Assembly: GCF_036178845.1 (NCBI RefSeq)
Contig: NZ_CP108070.1
Span: 3,472,001 to 3,536,000 of the forward strand
Length of the DNA: 64,000 nucleotides
Direction of reading: 5' to 3'
Source of the DNA: Streptomyces sp. NBC_00271
Lineage (GTDB): Bacteria; Actinomycetota; Actinomycetes; Streptomycetales; Streptomycetaceae
Positions 43,012 to 52,834 of the stretch are shown here, piece by piece. Position numbers and translations under genes: made by a program. How positions within the stretch are numbered: position 1 is the first letter of the stretch; each line of letters begins with the position of its first letter. The notes beneath the pieces were generated by a model. It saw nothing but the letters and a program-made list of their open reading frames with translations, was not told the origin of the DNA and did not search any database.

Positions 43012-44118
43012 TCACTCCACCCCGTACACCCGCCGCGCGTTCCCCGCCGCGATCAGGCCCGCCACCCGCTGCGCGTCCACGAGCGACCAGGCGCCCTCGG
43101 CGACCCAGGTGCCCAGCACCCGGGAAAGCGCCTCACGGAACAGGCGGGCGCCGACGACGTGCAGTTCGGGCAAGCCGTGCGCCCCGCTGGAGAACAGGAG
43201 CTTGCCGAAGGGGGCCAGCTCCAGGATCTCGGAGAGGACGGCCGCCGCCCGGGCTCCCGTACGCACCAGCGCGGCACCCAAGTCGGCGTAGACGTGCGGG
43301 AAGACCCCGGCGAGGTGCGCCGCGTGACGGTGGTACGGGTAGCCGTGCAGGAGGATGAGATCCGTGCCGAGCCCGGCCGTGGCACGGGCGAAGTCGGTGA
43401 GCAGGACGGGGTCGGTGCGGTCGATGCGCAGACCGGGTTCGCCCAGGCCGGCGTGGAGCTGGAGAGGCAGCCCCGAGGCGACCGCGATCCACAGTACGTG
43501 GCGCAGCAGGACCGGGTCGCTCAGCGCCCCGCCCACCCGGCGGCCCGCGAGCCAGCGGCCCGCCGCGCCCCGCACCTCTCCCGGTCCTGGCGGCTCGGGC
43601 GCGAGCGCCAGACCGTGCCGTCCCCCCGCGACCGACGTGAAGGCGACGGCGTTCGCGGCGGCTCCGTGGACGGACTCGGCGAGATTGGCGAGGAAGGACT
43701 CGACGGTGCCCGAGGTGTCCGCGACCTGTTCCGCCAGCAGCTCCAGGCGGACGATCTCATGGGCGTGGGCCGCGCCGGTCGAGGCCATCTCGCCCGGTCC
43801 CGTCAGGTCCCCGGGCAGCCCCGTATCGACGAGATACGTCGTGATGCCGCTGCCGCGCAGGAGTCTGCGCCCCGACTCCAGGACGCCGAGTTCGCGGCGC
43901 CGGGCCAGATAGCGGGCGGGCGGACAGTGCGGTTCCAGGCCGAGCAGGGGCGGGCACCAGCGGCGTACCGCGAAGCCGGTCTGGGTGTCGAAGAAGGTGG
44001 TACCGGGGGCCGGGGGGCCCTCGGTTCTGGCGAGGTGGGCCTCGAAGGTGCCGAGACCCAGCTCCGTCCTCAGTACGCCGTGGCAGTACTGGTCCACCAG
44101 GGATGGCGTTTCGATCAT
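43012..44118 (-). CDS. Amidohydrolase family protein (Amidohydro_2)
   Basis: This 368-aa protein has a metal-dependent TIM-barrel fold. It carries an early VDQYCHG instead of the usual HxH pair, LQLHAGLGEPG near residue 225 (metal His), ILLHGYPYHRHAAHLAGVFP near 258 and a final SSGAHGLPELH. These are features of the decarboxylase/amidohydrolase-2 group, also found in FluG-like proteins. One of the two N-terminal His residues is replaced, so metal binding may be atypical. The function is unknown. It is convergent with ctaA. Confidence 0.78.
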   Translation of the reverse strand: MIETPSLVDQYCHGVLRTELGLGTFEAHLARTEGPPAPGTTFFDTQTGFAVRRWCPPLLGLEPHCPPARYLARRRELGVLESGRRLLRGSGITTYLVDTGLPGDLTGPGEMASTGAAHAHEIVRLELLAEQVADTSGTVESFLANLAESVHGAAANAVAFTSVAGGRHGLALAPEPPGPGEVRGAAGRWLAGRRVGGALSDPVLLRHVLWIAVASGLPLQLHAGLGEPGLRIDRTDPVLLTDFARATAGLGTDLILLHGYPYHRHAAHLAGVFPHVYADLGAALVRTGARAAAVLSEILELAPFGKLLFSSGAHGLPELHVVGARLFREALSRVLGTWVAEGAWSLVDAQRVAGLIAAGNARRVYGVE

Positions 44119-44207
44119 CCGGACTCCCCGCGACTGGACCGTTGCGTTCTTCAGGTCCTAACGGGTGAGGCGGGCGTCAGGTGTTGGTGTAGCGCAAGGC
44201 GTACCAA

Positions 44208-44356
44208 CAGCTGACGGATGACAGCCGACAGATGACAACTGACGAGTGACAGCCGACGGAAATCAGATGACGGAAATCAGATAACGGATATCAACTGTCA
44301 GGTATCAGATGACAGATATCAGCTGTCAGGTGACAGATAACAGATACTGTCAGCCG
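44208..44356. repeat. A/T-enriched degenerate repeat tract
   Basis: About 150 bases between the amidohydrolase start and the next gene consist of overlapping variants of ATCAGATGAC, GACAGATATC and CTGTCAGGT. GACGGAAATCAG is repeated exactly 14 bases apart near 44256-44280. It is clearly lower in GC than its surroundings, and I see no gene. Confidence 0.6.
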
Positions 44357-44707
44357 TCACTTCGGCGCCCCAAGCTGGATCCCCGCCATCCTCTTCCACT
44401 CGTACGGCCCCGTCTTGACCTTCGCCGCGAACTCACCGTCGAACGTCTCGTGAACAGTGATCCCGGCCTTCTTCACGGCCTCTTCGGCCAGCGTGAAGGT
44501 CGGCGCCACCACGTCCCCCCAGGCACCGTCCGCGCCGACGAGGACGATCCGGGCGCCGCGCTGCCCGAGGTACTCGACGTGCCCCTCGGTCCCGCCGTGC
44601 TCCTTGGCGAAGGCGTTGATCCGCTGGGCGAGCTTGGCCGCCTTGCGCTCGGCCTTGACGTCCTGGGCGGCGCCGGTGGTCTCGTCAACCTGCTGCGTGT
44701 CTGCCAT
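44357..44707 (-). CDS. Conserved hypothetical protein
   Basis: This 116-aa soluble protein has a helical charged N terminus (DVKAERKAAKLAQRINAFAK) and an alpha/beta C-terminal part (RIVLVGADGAWGDVVAPTF, ending MAGIQLGAPK). The ATG at 44707 lies 7 bases after TAGCAT, a good -10, so the mRNA may be leaderless. I recall similar short proteins next to ctaB in Streptomyces but know no function. Confidence 0.7.
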   Translation of the reverse strand: MADTQQVDETTGAAQDVKAERKAAKLAQRINAFAKEHGGTEGHVEYLGQRGARIVLVGADGAWGDVVAPTFTLAEEAVKKAGITVHETFDGEFAAKVKTGPYEWKRMAGIQLGAPK

Positions 44708-44802
44708 GTCCAGGATGCTACCGACGGGTAGATCAAACGGCGACGGGCGGGGTACGTGGCTTAGCCCACGTACCCCGCCCGTGAAGATTCGCCGGACGGG
44801 CC

Positions 44803-45750
44803 CTAGCGCAGGAAGGGGTCCACCGCGACCGCCACGAACAGGAGCGACACATAGGTGATGGACCAGTGGAACAGCCGCATCTCCTTGAGCTTCCCGCCGG
44901 TCACCTCGGCCTTGGCGCGGTTCTGCAGACCGTGCGCCTCCCACAGCCAGAACCCGCCCGCGCCGAGCGCGACCAGGGTGTAGAACCAGCCCGTGTAGCC
45001 GAGCGGGGTGAGCAGCAGCGAGACCGCGACCATCACCCAGCTGTAGATGACGATCTGGCGGGCGACCACCTTGTTGGAGGCGACGACCGGGAGCATCGGC
45101 ACGCCCACGCGCGCGTAGTCCTCCTTCACCTTCATGGACAGCGGCCAGTAGTGCGGCGGCGTCCAGAAGAACATGACGAGGAAGAGGATGACCGGCGCCC
45201 ACGACATGGAGTCGGTGACGGACGACCAGCCGATGAGCACCGGGAGGCAGCCGGCGATGCCGCCCCAGACGATGTTCTGGGAGGTGCGCCGCTTGAGGAT
45301 CATCGTGTAAACGACGACGTAGAAAAGGAGCGCTCCGAGTGACAGCCAGGCGGACAGCCAGTTGACGGTCAGCCCGAACAGCAGGGTCGAGACGACCGCC
45401 AGCGTGATCCCGAAGGCCAGACACTCACGCGGGCTGACCATGCCGGTGACCAGTGGGCGCTGCGAGGTGCGCTCCATCAGAGCGTCGATGTCGCGGTCGA
45501 TGTACATGTTCAGCGCGTTGGCGCCGCCCGCCGACAGAAAACCGCCGAGGCAGGTGAGCAGGACCAGCTTGAGGTCGGGTACACCCTGCTGAGCCAGGAA
45601 CATCACCGGAACGGTGGTGATCAGCAGCAGTTCGATGATTCGCGGCTTGGTCAGCGCCACGAACGCCTTCACACGGGCCCCGAACGGCCGGTGGCTTGGG
45701 CTGCTGCTCGTCCCGAGCACCCCCGCTGGACGGGATTCGACGGCCGTCAC
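44803..45750 (-). CDS. ctaB: Haem O synthase (protoheme IX farnesyltransferase)
   Basis: This 315-aa UbiA-family membrane prenyltransferase adds farnesyl to haem B. The first Asp motif is [15 protein letters not shown] (about residues 80-94) and the second [13 protein letters not shown] (about 205-217). About nine helices are visible. The GTG at 45750 follows CAGGGG and gives the expected N terminus TAVESRP. An ATG at 45771 with GGAGG upstream is also reasonable. It is divergent from tkt. Confidence 0.9.
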   Translation of the reverse strand: MTAVESRPAGVLGTSSSPSHRPFGARVKAFVALTKPRIIELLLITTVPVMFLAQQGVPDLKLVLLTCLGGFLSAGGANALNMYIDRDIDALMERTSQRPLVTGMVSPRECLAFGITLAVVSTLLFGLTVNWLSAWLSLGALLFYVVVYTMILKRRTSQNIVWGGIAGCLPVLIGWSSVTDSMSWAPVILFLVMFFWTPPHYWPLSMKVKEDYARVGVPMLPVVASNKVVARQIVIYSWVMVAVSLLLTPLGYTGWFYTLVALGAGGFWLWEAHGLQNRAKAEVTGGKLKEMRLFHWSITYVSLLFVAVAVDPFLR

Positions 45751-46134
45751 GCACACCCCTGACAGAGACATCCCAGCAAGCCTCCGGGTGTGAACTCCCC
45801 GTAAAGCTCGCGCGTACCACGCCACTGTAGACGTTGCCTATACCTCGGCCTTCGCGGGGGTGGGGTCGTGTTGGGAGCGGCCGCACCGGGGCGGGAAGAG
45901 GGCGTGCACGACGGGCGCGACGGAGCTCGATTGAGCACTCTTACGAGCGGCTCCGTATTCAGTTGCCGAACACGGAACGGACCAGTCGGGAGGCGGATCC
46001 CGGAGAGTCCCGGCAGTCTGGAATGACTCGAAAAAACGCACGTACCTACGGGGGTAGGCTCGACAACGGCCGGTGGGCGCCCAGTGCACCGGCATTCGAC
46101 ATGCGTGACATGTGGAGAGGAGCCCTGACCCAGG
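45751..46134. other. Divergent promoter region of ctaB and tkt
   Basis: The 384-base gap holds promoters for both directions and no gene. For tkt, TAGGCT at 46055-46060 is a possible -10 next to a CCTAC/GTAGG inverted repeat. CATGCGTGACATG and GAGAGGAG lie close to the start. For ctaB no clear hexamers were found. Confidence 0.4.
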
Positions 46135-48237
46135 GTGAGCACCAAGCCGACCACCACAGACCTCGAGTGGACCGAGTTGGACCAGCGGGCCGTCGACACC
46201 GCCCGCGTCCTGGCCGCCGATGCCGTACAGAAGGTCGGAAACGGCCATCCCGGTACGGCCATGAGTCTGGCGCCTGCCGCGTACACCCTCTTTCAGAAGG
46301 TGATGCGGCACGACCCGGCGGATCCCGACTGGACCGGACGTGACCGCTTCGTGCTGTCCGCGGGCCACTCGTCACTGACCCTCTACACGCAGCTCTACCT
46401 GGCCGGGTTCGGCCTGGAGCTGGACGATCTGGAGTCCTTCCGGACGTGGGGCTCCCGCACCCCGGGCCACCCGGAGTACGGGCACACCCCGGGCGTGGAG
46501 ACCACGACCGGCCCGCTCGGGCAGGGTGTCGCCAACGCGGTGGGCATGGCGATGGCCGCCCGCTACGAGCGCGGTCTGTTCGACCCGGACACGGCGCAGG
46601 GCGAGTCCCCCTTCGACCACTTCATCTACGCGATCGCCGGTGACGGCTGCCTCCAGGAGGGCATCTCGCACGAGGCGTCCTCCCTGGCCGGTCACCAGAA
46701 GCTCGGCAACCTCGTTCTGCTGTGGGACGACAACCACATCTCGATCGAGGGCGACACCGAGACGGCGGTCTCCGAGGACACCGTCAAGCGGTACGAGGCG
46801 TACGGCTGGCACGTGCAGCGCGTCGCGCCGAAGCCGGACGGCGACCTCGACCCGCACGCCATCTACAACGCGATCGAGGCCGCGAAGAAGGTGACGGACA
46901 AGCCGTCGTTCATCGCGATGCGCTCGATCATCGCCTGGCCCGCTCCGCACGCGCAGAACACCGAGGCCGCGCACGGCTCGGCGCTCGGCGAGGACGAAGT
47001 CGCGGCCACCAAGCGCGTCCTCGGCTTCGACCCGGAGAAGTCCTTCGAGGTCGCGGACGAGGTCCTCGCGCACACCCGCAAGGCTCTCGACCGCGGCCGT
47101 GAGGCGAAGGCCGAGTGGGAGAAGGGCTTCCAGGAGTGGCGCACCGCTCAGCCCGAGCGTGCCGCCGAGTTCGACCGGATCGCCGCGTGCGAGCTGCCGG
47201 CCGGCTGGGAGGAGAAGCTCCCGGCGTTCGAGGCGGGCAAGGGTGTCGCCACCCGTGCCGCGTCCGGCAAGGTGCTGCAGGCGCTCGGTGCGGTCATCCC
47301 CGAGCTGTGGGGCGGCTCCGCCGACCTCGCGGGCTCGAACAACACGACGATCGACCCGAACTCCTCGTTCCTGCCGGCCGACAACCCGCTGCCGGGCGCG
47401 AACCCGTACGGCCGCACGATCCACTTCGGCATCCGCGAGCACTCCATGGCCGCGGAGATGAACGGCATCACGCTGCACGGCAACACCCGTGTATACGGCG
47501 GCACCTTCCTGGTGTTCTCCGACTACATGCGCAACTCCGTGCGTCTGTCCGCGCTGATGCACCTGCCGGTGACGTACGTGTGGACGCACGACTCCATCGG
47601 TCTCGGTGAGGACGGCCCGACCCACCAGCCGGTCGAACACCTGGCCTCGCTGCGCGCCATCCCCGGCCTCAACGTCGTCCGTCCCGCGGACGCCAACGAG
47701 ACCGCGATCGCCTGGCGCGAGATCCTCAAGCGCTACACGAAGGTCTTCGGCAAGGGCGCCCCGCACGGTCTCGCGCTGACCCGTCAGGGCGTGCCGACGT
47801 ACGAGGCCGACGAGAACACGGTCAAGGGCGGTTACGTCCGCTTCGAGGCCGAAGGGCCCGGCGGGCAGAGCGCGGAGCCGGAGGTCATCCTCATCGCCAC
47901 CGGTTCCGAGGTGCACGTGGCGGTGGAGGCGCGCGAGCAGCTCCAGGCCGCGGGCGTCCCGACGCGGGTCGTGTCCATGCCGTGCGTGGAGTGGTTCGAG
48001 GAGCAGGACCAGGGGTACCGGGACAGCGTCCTGCCGCCGTCGGTGAAGGCGCGCGTCTCGATCGAGGCCGGTATCGGTCTGACCTGGCACCGGTTCGTCG
48101 GGGACGCGGGACGCATTGTTTCGCTGGAGCACTTCGGTGCTTCGGCCGACGGCAAGGTCCTCTTCCGCGAATTCGGCTTCACTGCCGAGAACGTCGCCGA
48201 CGTCGCCCGGGAATCGATCGCCGCAGCCCAGCGCTGA
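46135..48237 (+). CDS. tkt: Transketolase
   Basis: This 700-aa thiamine-diphosphate enzyme of the non-oxidative pentose phosphate pathway is full length. The thiamine motif lies in [20 protein letters not shown] (about residues 166-185). [27 protein letters not shown], and [16 protein letters not shown] and [15 protein letters not shown] segments are present. Translation starts at a GTG with GAGAGGAG upstream. It is the first gene of a five-gene operon with tal, zwf, opcA and pgl. Confidence 0.95.
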   Translation: MSTKPTTTDLEWTELDQRAVDTARVLAADAVQKVGNGHPGTAMSLAPAAYTLFQKVMRHDPADPDWTGRDRFVLSAGHSSLTLYTQLYLAGFGLELDDLESFRTWGSRTPGHPEYGHTPGVETTTGPLGQGVANAVGMAMAARYERGLFDPDTAQGESPFDHFIYAIAGDGCLQEGISHEASSLAGHQKLGNLVLLWDDNHISIEGDTETAVSEDTVKRYEAYGWHVQRVAPKPDGDLDPHAIYNAIEAAKKVTDKPSFIAMRSIIAWPAPHAQNTEAAHGSALGEDEVAATKRVLGFDPEKSFEVADEVLAHTRKALDRGREAKAEWEKGFQEWRTAQPERAAEFDRIAACELPAGWEEKLPAFEAGKGVATRAASGKVLQALGAVIPELWGGSADLAGSNNTTIDPNSSFLPADNPLPGANPYGRTIHFGIREHSMAAEMNGITLHGNTRVYGGTFLVFSDYMRNSVRLSALMHLPVTYVWTHDSIGLGEDGPTHQPVEHLASLRAIPGLNVVRPADANETAIAWREILKRYTKVFGKGAPHGLALTRQGVPTYEADENTVKGGYVRFEAEGPGGQSAEPEVILIATGSEVHVAVEAREQLQAAGVPTRVVSMPCVEWFEEQDQGYRDSVLPPSVKARVSIEAGIGLTWHRFVGDAGRIVSLEHFGASADGKVLFREFGFTAENVADVARESIAAAQR

Positions 48238-48271
48238 CGCTGAAATACGACACGTAGGAGATGCAATTTCC

Positions 48272-49390
48272 ATGACAGACGCACTCAAGCGCCTCTCCGA
48301 GGAAGGCGTCGCGATCTGGCTGGACGACCTGTCGCGCAAGCGGATCACGTCCGGCAATCTCGCCGAACTGATCGACCAGCAGCACGTCGTGGGCGTCACC
48401 ACCAACCCGTCGATCTTCCAGAAGGCGATCAGCAGCGGCGACGGCTACGAGCAGCAGCTCGCCGAACTCGCCGCCCGCAAGGTCACCGTCGACGAGGCCA
48501 TCCGCATGATCACGACGGCGGACGTCCGTGACGCCGCCGACATCCTGCGCCCGGTCTTCGACGCGACGCAGGGCCAGGACGGCCGGGTCTCCATCGAGGT
48601 CGACCCGCGCCTGGCCCACAACACCACCGCGACCATCGCCGAGGCCAAGCAGCTGGCCTGGCTGGTGGACCGCCCGAACACGCTCATCAAGATCCCGGCG
48701 ACCAAGGCGGGCCTGCCCGCGATCACCGAGGTCATCGGCAGGGGCATCAGCGTCAACGTCACGCTGATCTTCTCGCTGGAGCGCTACCGCGAGGTCATGG
48801 ACGCCTACCTGGCGGGTCTGGAGAAGGCGAAGGCCGCGGGCCTGGACCTCTCCAAGATCCACTCGGTGGCGTCCTTCTTCGTGTCCCGCGTGGACACCGA
48901 GATCGACAAGCGGCTGGACGCCCTGGGCACCCCCGAGGCCAAGGCCGCCCGCGGCAAGGCGGCGCTCGCCAACGCCCGGCTCGCCTACCAGGCGTACGAG
49001 GAGGTCTTCTCCTCCGACCGCTGGGCCGCCCTCGACAAGGCGCAGGCCAACAAGCAGCGCCCGCTGTGGGCGTCGACCGGCGTCAAGGACCCGGCGTACA
49101 AGGACACCCTGTACGTCGACGAGCTGGTGGCGCCGAACACGGTGAACACCATGCCGGAGGCCACCCTGCAGGCCACCGAGGACCACGGCGACATCACCGG
49201 CAACACCATCGCCGGTACGTACGAGCAGTCCCGCGCCGAGCTCGACGCGGTCGAGAAGCTCGGGATCTCGTACGACGACGTGGTCCAGCTCCTGGAGGAC
49301 GAGGGCGTCGAGAAGTTCGCGGCGTCCTGGAACGACCTGCTCAAGTCCACAGAGGCGGAGCTCAAGCGCCTCGCCCCTTCGGAGGGCTGA
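48272..49390 (+). CDS. tal: Transaldolase
   Basis: This 372-aa TIM-barrel aldolase transfers dihydroxyacetone units in the pentose phosphate pathway. [13 protein letters not shown] (about 33-45) and the Schiff-base lysine in [15 protein letters not shown] (about 137) are intact. The ATG at 48272 follows TAGGAG. It lies 34 bases after tkt and 4 bases before zwf, so it is cotranscribed. It is of the long actinobacterial/cyanobacterial type. Confidence 0.94.
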   Translation: MTDALKRLSEEGVAIWLDDLSRKRITSGNLAELIDQQHVVGVTTNPSIFQKAISSGDGYEQQLAELAARKVTVDEAIRMITTADVRDAADILRPVFDATQGQDGRVSIEVDPRLAHNTTATIAEAKQLAWLVDRPNTLIKIPATKAGLPAITEVIGRGISVNVTLIFSLERYREVMDAYLAGLEKAKAAGLDLSKIHSVASFFVSRVDTEIDKRLDALGTPEAKAARGKAALANARLAYQAYEEVFSSDRWAALDKAQANKQRPLWASTGVKDPAYKDTLYVDELVAPNTVNTMPEATLQATEDHGDITGNTIAGTYEQSRAELDAVEKLGISYDDVVQLLEDEGVEKFAASWNDLLKSTEAELKRLAPSEG

Positions 49391-49394
49391 AACC

Positions 49395-50918
49395 TTGTCA
49401 AGCAGCAACCCGCTGCGTGACCCCGCAGACCGACGGCTCCCGCGTATCGCGGGGCCGTCGGGCCTGGTCATCTTTGGCGTCACGGGCGATTTGTCACGTA
49501 AAAAGCTGATGCCTGCTGTGTACGACCTCGCCAACCGCGGGCTGCTGCCGCCGGGCTTCTCGCTCGTCGGCTTCGCCCGCCGCGAGTGGAAGAACGAGGA
49601 CTTCGCCCAGGTGGTCCACGACGCCGTCAAGGAACACGCCCGTACGGAGTTCCGCGAGGAGGTCTGGCAGCAGCTCATCCAGGGGATGCGCTTCGTCCAG
49701 GGCACCTTCGACGACGACGACTCGTTCGAACGGCTGCGCGCCACGATCGACGAGCTGGACAAGGCGCAGGGCACGGGCGGCAACTTCGCCTTCTACCTCT
49801 CCGTGCCGCCGTCCGCCTTCCCGGTGGTCATCCAGCAGCTGAAGAAGCACCACCTGGCCGACCAGTCGAACGGCTCCTGGCGGCGCGCGGTCATCGAGAA
49901 GCCCTTCGGCCACGACCTGAAGTCGGCCGAGGAACTCAACGCGATCGTGCACGAGGTCTTCTCCTCGGACCAGGTCTTCCGCATCGACCACTACCTCGGC
50001 AAGGAGACCGTCCAGAACATCCTGGCGCTCCGCTTCGCCAACACCATGTTCGAGCCGATCTGGAACCGGTCCTTCGTCGACCACATCCAGATCACCATGG
50101 CCGAGGACATCGGTATCGGCGGCCGGGCCGGCTACTACGACGGCATCGGCGCCGCCCGGGACGTCATCCAGAACCACCTGCTCCAGCTGATGGCCCTGAC
50201 GGCCATGGAGGAGCCCTCGTCGTTCGACGCGGACGCGCTCGCCGCCGAGAAGACCAAGGTGCTCGGCGCAGTGCGGATCCCGAAGGACCTGGGGCGCGAC
50301 ACCGTCCGCGGGCAGTACGCGGCCGGCTGGCAGGGCGGCGAGAAGGCCGTCGGCTACCTGCAGGAAGACGGTATCGACCCCAAGTCGAAGACCGACACCT
50401 ACGCCGCGATCAAGGTGGAGGTCGACAACCGCCGCTGGGCGGGCGTCCCCTTCTACCTGCGCACCGGCAAGCGGCTCGGCCGCCGCGTCACCGAGATCGC
50501 GGTCGTCTTCCAGCGCGCCCCGCACTCCCCCTTCGACCACACGGCGACGGAGGAGCTGGGCCAGAACGCGATCGTCTTCCGCGTCCAGCCCGACGAGGGC
50601 GTCACGGTCCGCTTCGGCTCCAAGGTGCCCGGCACCTCGATGGAGATCCGGGACGTCTCCATGGACTTCGCCTACGGCGAGTCCTTCACGGAGTCGAGCC
50701 CGGAGGCGTACGAGCGCCTGATCCTGGACGTCCTGCTGGGCGACTCGAACCTCTTCCCGCGCACCGAGGAGGTCGAGCTGTCCTGGAAGATCCTCGACCC
50801 GATCGAGCAGTACTGGGACAAGCACGGCAAGCCCGCGCAGTACCCCGCGGGCACATGGGGCCCCGTCGAGGCCGACGAAATGCTCGAGCGAGACGGACGG
50901 AGCTGGCGTCGCCCATGA
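49395..50918 (+). CDS. zwf: Glucose-6-phosphate 1-dehydrogenase
   Basis: This 507-aa enzyme oxidises glucose-6-phosphate with NADP at the head of the oxidative pentose phosphate pathway. The coenzyme motif FGVTGDLSRKKL (about 27-38) and the active-site RIDHYLGKE (about 196-204) are intact. The start is a TTG with GGAGGG 8 bases upstream inside the end of tal. The stop overlaps opcA by 4 bases, so the enzyme and its assembly factor are coupled. Confidence 0.95.
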   Translation: MSSSNPLRDPADRRLPRIAGPSGLVIFGVTGDLSRKKLMPAVYDLANRGLLPPGFSLVGFARREWKNEDFAQVVHDAVKEHARTEFREEVWQQLIQGMRFVQGTFDDDDSFERLRATIDELDKAQGTGGNFAFYLSVPPSAFPVVIQQLKKHHLADQSNGSWRRAVIEKPFGHDLKSAEELNAIVHEVFSSDQVFRIDHYLGKETVQNILALRFANTMFEPIWNRSFVDHIQITMAEDIGIGGRAGYYDGIGAARDVIQNHLLQLMALTAMEEPSSFDADALAAEKTKVLGAVRIPKDLGRDTVRGQYAAGWQGGEKAVGYLQEDGIDPKSKTDTYAAIKVEVDNRRWAGVPFYLRTGKRLGRRVTEIAVVFQRAPHSPFDHTATEELGQNAIVFRVQPDEGVTVRFGSKVPGTSMEIRDVSMDFAYGESFTESSPEAYERLILDVLLGDSNLFPRTEEVELSWKILDPIEQYWDKHGKPAQYPAGTWGPVEADEMLERDGRSWRRP

Positions 50919-51964
50919 AGATAGACCTCACGGACACCACGGCCAGCAAGATCAACAAGGCGCTGGTGCAGGGCCGCCGCGCCATCGGCACCCCCGCCGT
51001 CGGCATGGTGCTCACCCTCGTCATCGTCACCGACGAGGAGAACGCCTACGACGCCCTGAAGGCCGCCAACGAGGCGTCCCGCGAGCACCCCTCGCGCACC
51101 CTCGTGGTCATCAAGCGTGTCTCCCGCTCGCTCCGCGACCGCACGAAGTCCCGCATCGACGCCGAGGTGCGGGTCGGCGCGGACGCGGGCACCGGCGAGA
51201 CGGTCGTGCTGCGGCTGTACGGCGAGGTCGTCGACCACGCCGACTCGGTCGTCCTGCCGTTGCTGCTGCCGGACGCGCCGGTCGTCGTCTGGTGGCCGGT
51301 GAGCGCGCCGCTCGACCCGGCCAACGACCCGCTCGGAAAGCTGGCCCAGCGCCGCGTCACCGACACCTACGCCGCCGAGGCGCCCGTACGCGAGCTCAAC
51401 GCGCGTGCCGACGCCTACACGCCCGGGGACACCGACCTCTCCTGGACCCGCATCACGCCCTGGCGCTCGATGCTGGCCGCCGCCCTCGACCAGGTCATCT
51501 GTGACGTGAACGCGGTCGAGGTGGAGGGCGAGGAGTTCAACCCGAGCGTGGAGCTGCTCGCCATGTGGCTCGCGGACCGGCTGGACGTCCCCGTCAAGCG
51601 GTCCAAGTCCGCCGGCCCCGGCCTGACCGGCGTCCGCATGGAAACGAGCTGCGGCCCGATCGCCCTGGACCGCGCCGACGGCACCCTGGCGACCCTCTCC
51701 ATCGAGGGCCAGCCCGACCGTGCGGTGGCGCTCAAGCGCCGCGACACCTCGGAGCTGATCGCGGAGGAGCTGCGCCGGCTCGACCCGGACGACACCTACG
51801 CGTCGGCGCTGCGGTACGGGGTGGACCGGCTGAACGGGGCGACGGCCGAGGCCGTCGAGGAGGAGCCGGCCACGGCGAAGGCGGCCGCCAAGACCGCCGC
51901 CGCCAAGACACCCGCGAAGAAGGCCCCCGCGAAGGTCCCTGCGAAGAAGGCGGCCTCCGAGTGA
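50915..51964 (+). CDS. opcA: Glucose-6-phosphate dehydrogenase assembly protein OpcA
   Basis: This 349-aa OpcA activates or assembles G6PDH in actinobacteria and cyanobacteria. Diagnostic parts are LVIVTDEENAYDALKAANEA (about 30-49), APVVVWWPVSAP (about 119) and LSWTRITPWRSMLAAALDQV (about 174). The last 35 residues are a Lys/Ala/Pro tail (KTPAKKAPAKVPAKKAASE), an odd but seen extension. Its start and stop both overlap neighbours. Confidence 0.93.
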   Translation: MKIDLTDTTASKINKALVQGRRAIGTPAVGMVLTLVIVTDEENAYDALKAANEASREHPSRTLVVIKRVSRSLRDRTKSRIDAEVRVGADAGTGETVVLRLYGEVVDHADSVVLPLLLPDAPVVVWWPVSAPLDPANDPLGKLAQRRVTDTYAAEAPVRELNARADAYTPGDTDLSWTRITPWRSMLAAALDQVICDVNAVEVEGEEFNPSVELLAMWLADRLDVPVKRSKSAGPGLTGVRMETSCGPIALDRADGTLATLSIEGQPDRAVALKRRDTSELIAEELRRLDPDDTYASALRYGVDRLNGATAEAVEEEPATAKAAAKTAAAKTPAKKAPAKVPAKKAASE

Positions 51965-52743
51965 ACACTCCGCAGCTCGTCGTGCACCGCGACAAGGAGC
52001 TGATGGCCCAGGCCGCCGCGGCCCGGCTGATCACCAAGGTCGTGGACGCGCAGGCCTCGCGCGGCTACGCCTCGGTGGTCCTCACCGGCGGGCGCAACGG
52101 CAACGGGCTCCTCGCGGCGCTCGCGGCCGCGCCCGCCCGGGACGCCATCGACTGGGGCCGTATCGACCTGTGGTGGGGTGACGAGCGGTTCCTGCCCGAG
52201 GGCGATCCGGACCGCAACGACACCCAGGCCCGTGCGGCACTGCTGGACTCGGTGCCGGTGGACCCCGCGCGCGTGCATGCGATGCCCGCGTCCGACGGTC
52301 CGTACGGCACCGACGTGGACGCGGCGGCGGAGGCTTACGCGGCCGAGCTCGCGAAGGCCGCGGGCCCCGAGAACCACGGTTCCGTGCCCTCGTTCGACGT
52401 CCTGATGCTGGGCGTCGGCCCGGACACCCACGTGGCCTCGCTCTTCCCGGAGCTGCCCGCGGTCCGTGAGACGGAGCGGACGGTGGTGGGCGTGCACGGC
52501 GCCCCCAAGCCTCCGCCGACCCGGGTCACGCTCACCCTGCCCGCGATCCGTTCCGCCCGTGAGGTCTGGTTGCTGGCGGCCGGCGAGGACAAGGCGCAGG
52601 CCGCGGCGATCGCCCTCTCGGGCGCGGGCGAGGTGCAGGCCCCGGCGGCCGGCGCCCACGGCCGCTCCCGCACCCTGTGGCTCCTGGACGCGGCGGCGGC
52701 CTCCCAGCTGCCGCGCTCGTTGTACCCGCCGGCTTCGGCCTGA
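51961..52743 (+). CDS. pgl: 6-Phosphogluconolactonase
   Basis: This 260-aa DevB/SOL-type lactonase hydrolyses 6-phosphogluconolactone made by Zwf. VVLTGGRNGNGLL (about 40), LWWGDERFLPEGDPDRND (about 69), MLGVGPDTHVASLFP (about 144) and APKPPPTRVTLTLPAI (about 181) are conserved. In the last but one, the usual GxDGH reads GPDTH. The start is a GTG overlapping the opcA stop (GTGA). It ends the operon. Confidence 0.93.
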   Translation: MNTPQLVVHRDKELMAQAAAARLITKVVDAQASRGYASVVLTGGRNGNGLLAALAAAPARDAIDWGRIDLWWGDERFLPEGDPDRNDTQARAALLDSVPVDPARVHAMPASDGPYGTDVDAAAEAYAAELAKAAGPENHGSVPSFDVLMLGVGPDTHVASLFPELPAVRETERTVVGVHGAPKPPPTRVTLTLPAIRSAREVWLLAAGEDKAQAAAIALSGAGEVQAPAAGAHGRSRTLWLLDAAAASQLPRSLYPPASA

Positions 52744-52776
52744 GCCGTACCCGGGGCTCCGCCCCGGACCCCGTTC

Positions 52777-52820
52777 GCGCAGTTGCCCGCGCCCCTGAAA
52801 AGGGGCGCGGGCAACTGCGC
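52777..52820. terminator. Perfect 20-bp hairpin with GAAA loop, repeated-element type terminator
   Basis: GCGCAGTTGCCCGCGCCCCT (52777-52796) is followed by GAAA and its exact complement (52801-52820). It lies between convergent operons. A similar hairpin sequence is, from memory, one of the most common intergenic repeats in Streptomyces chromosomes. A second short hairpin CCGGGGC/GCCCCGG lies at 52751-52767. Confidence 0.85.
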
Positions 52821-52834
52821 GGTCTTTTGGCCCC

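Noticed and set aside
52741..52834. Insertion-element end suggested by the perfect 20-bp inverted repeat
   Set aside because: The loop is only GAAA, no transposase is present, and the sequence is of a common Streptomyces terminator-like repeat type.
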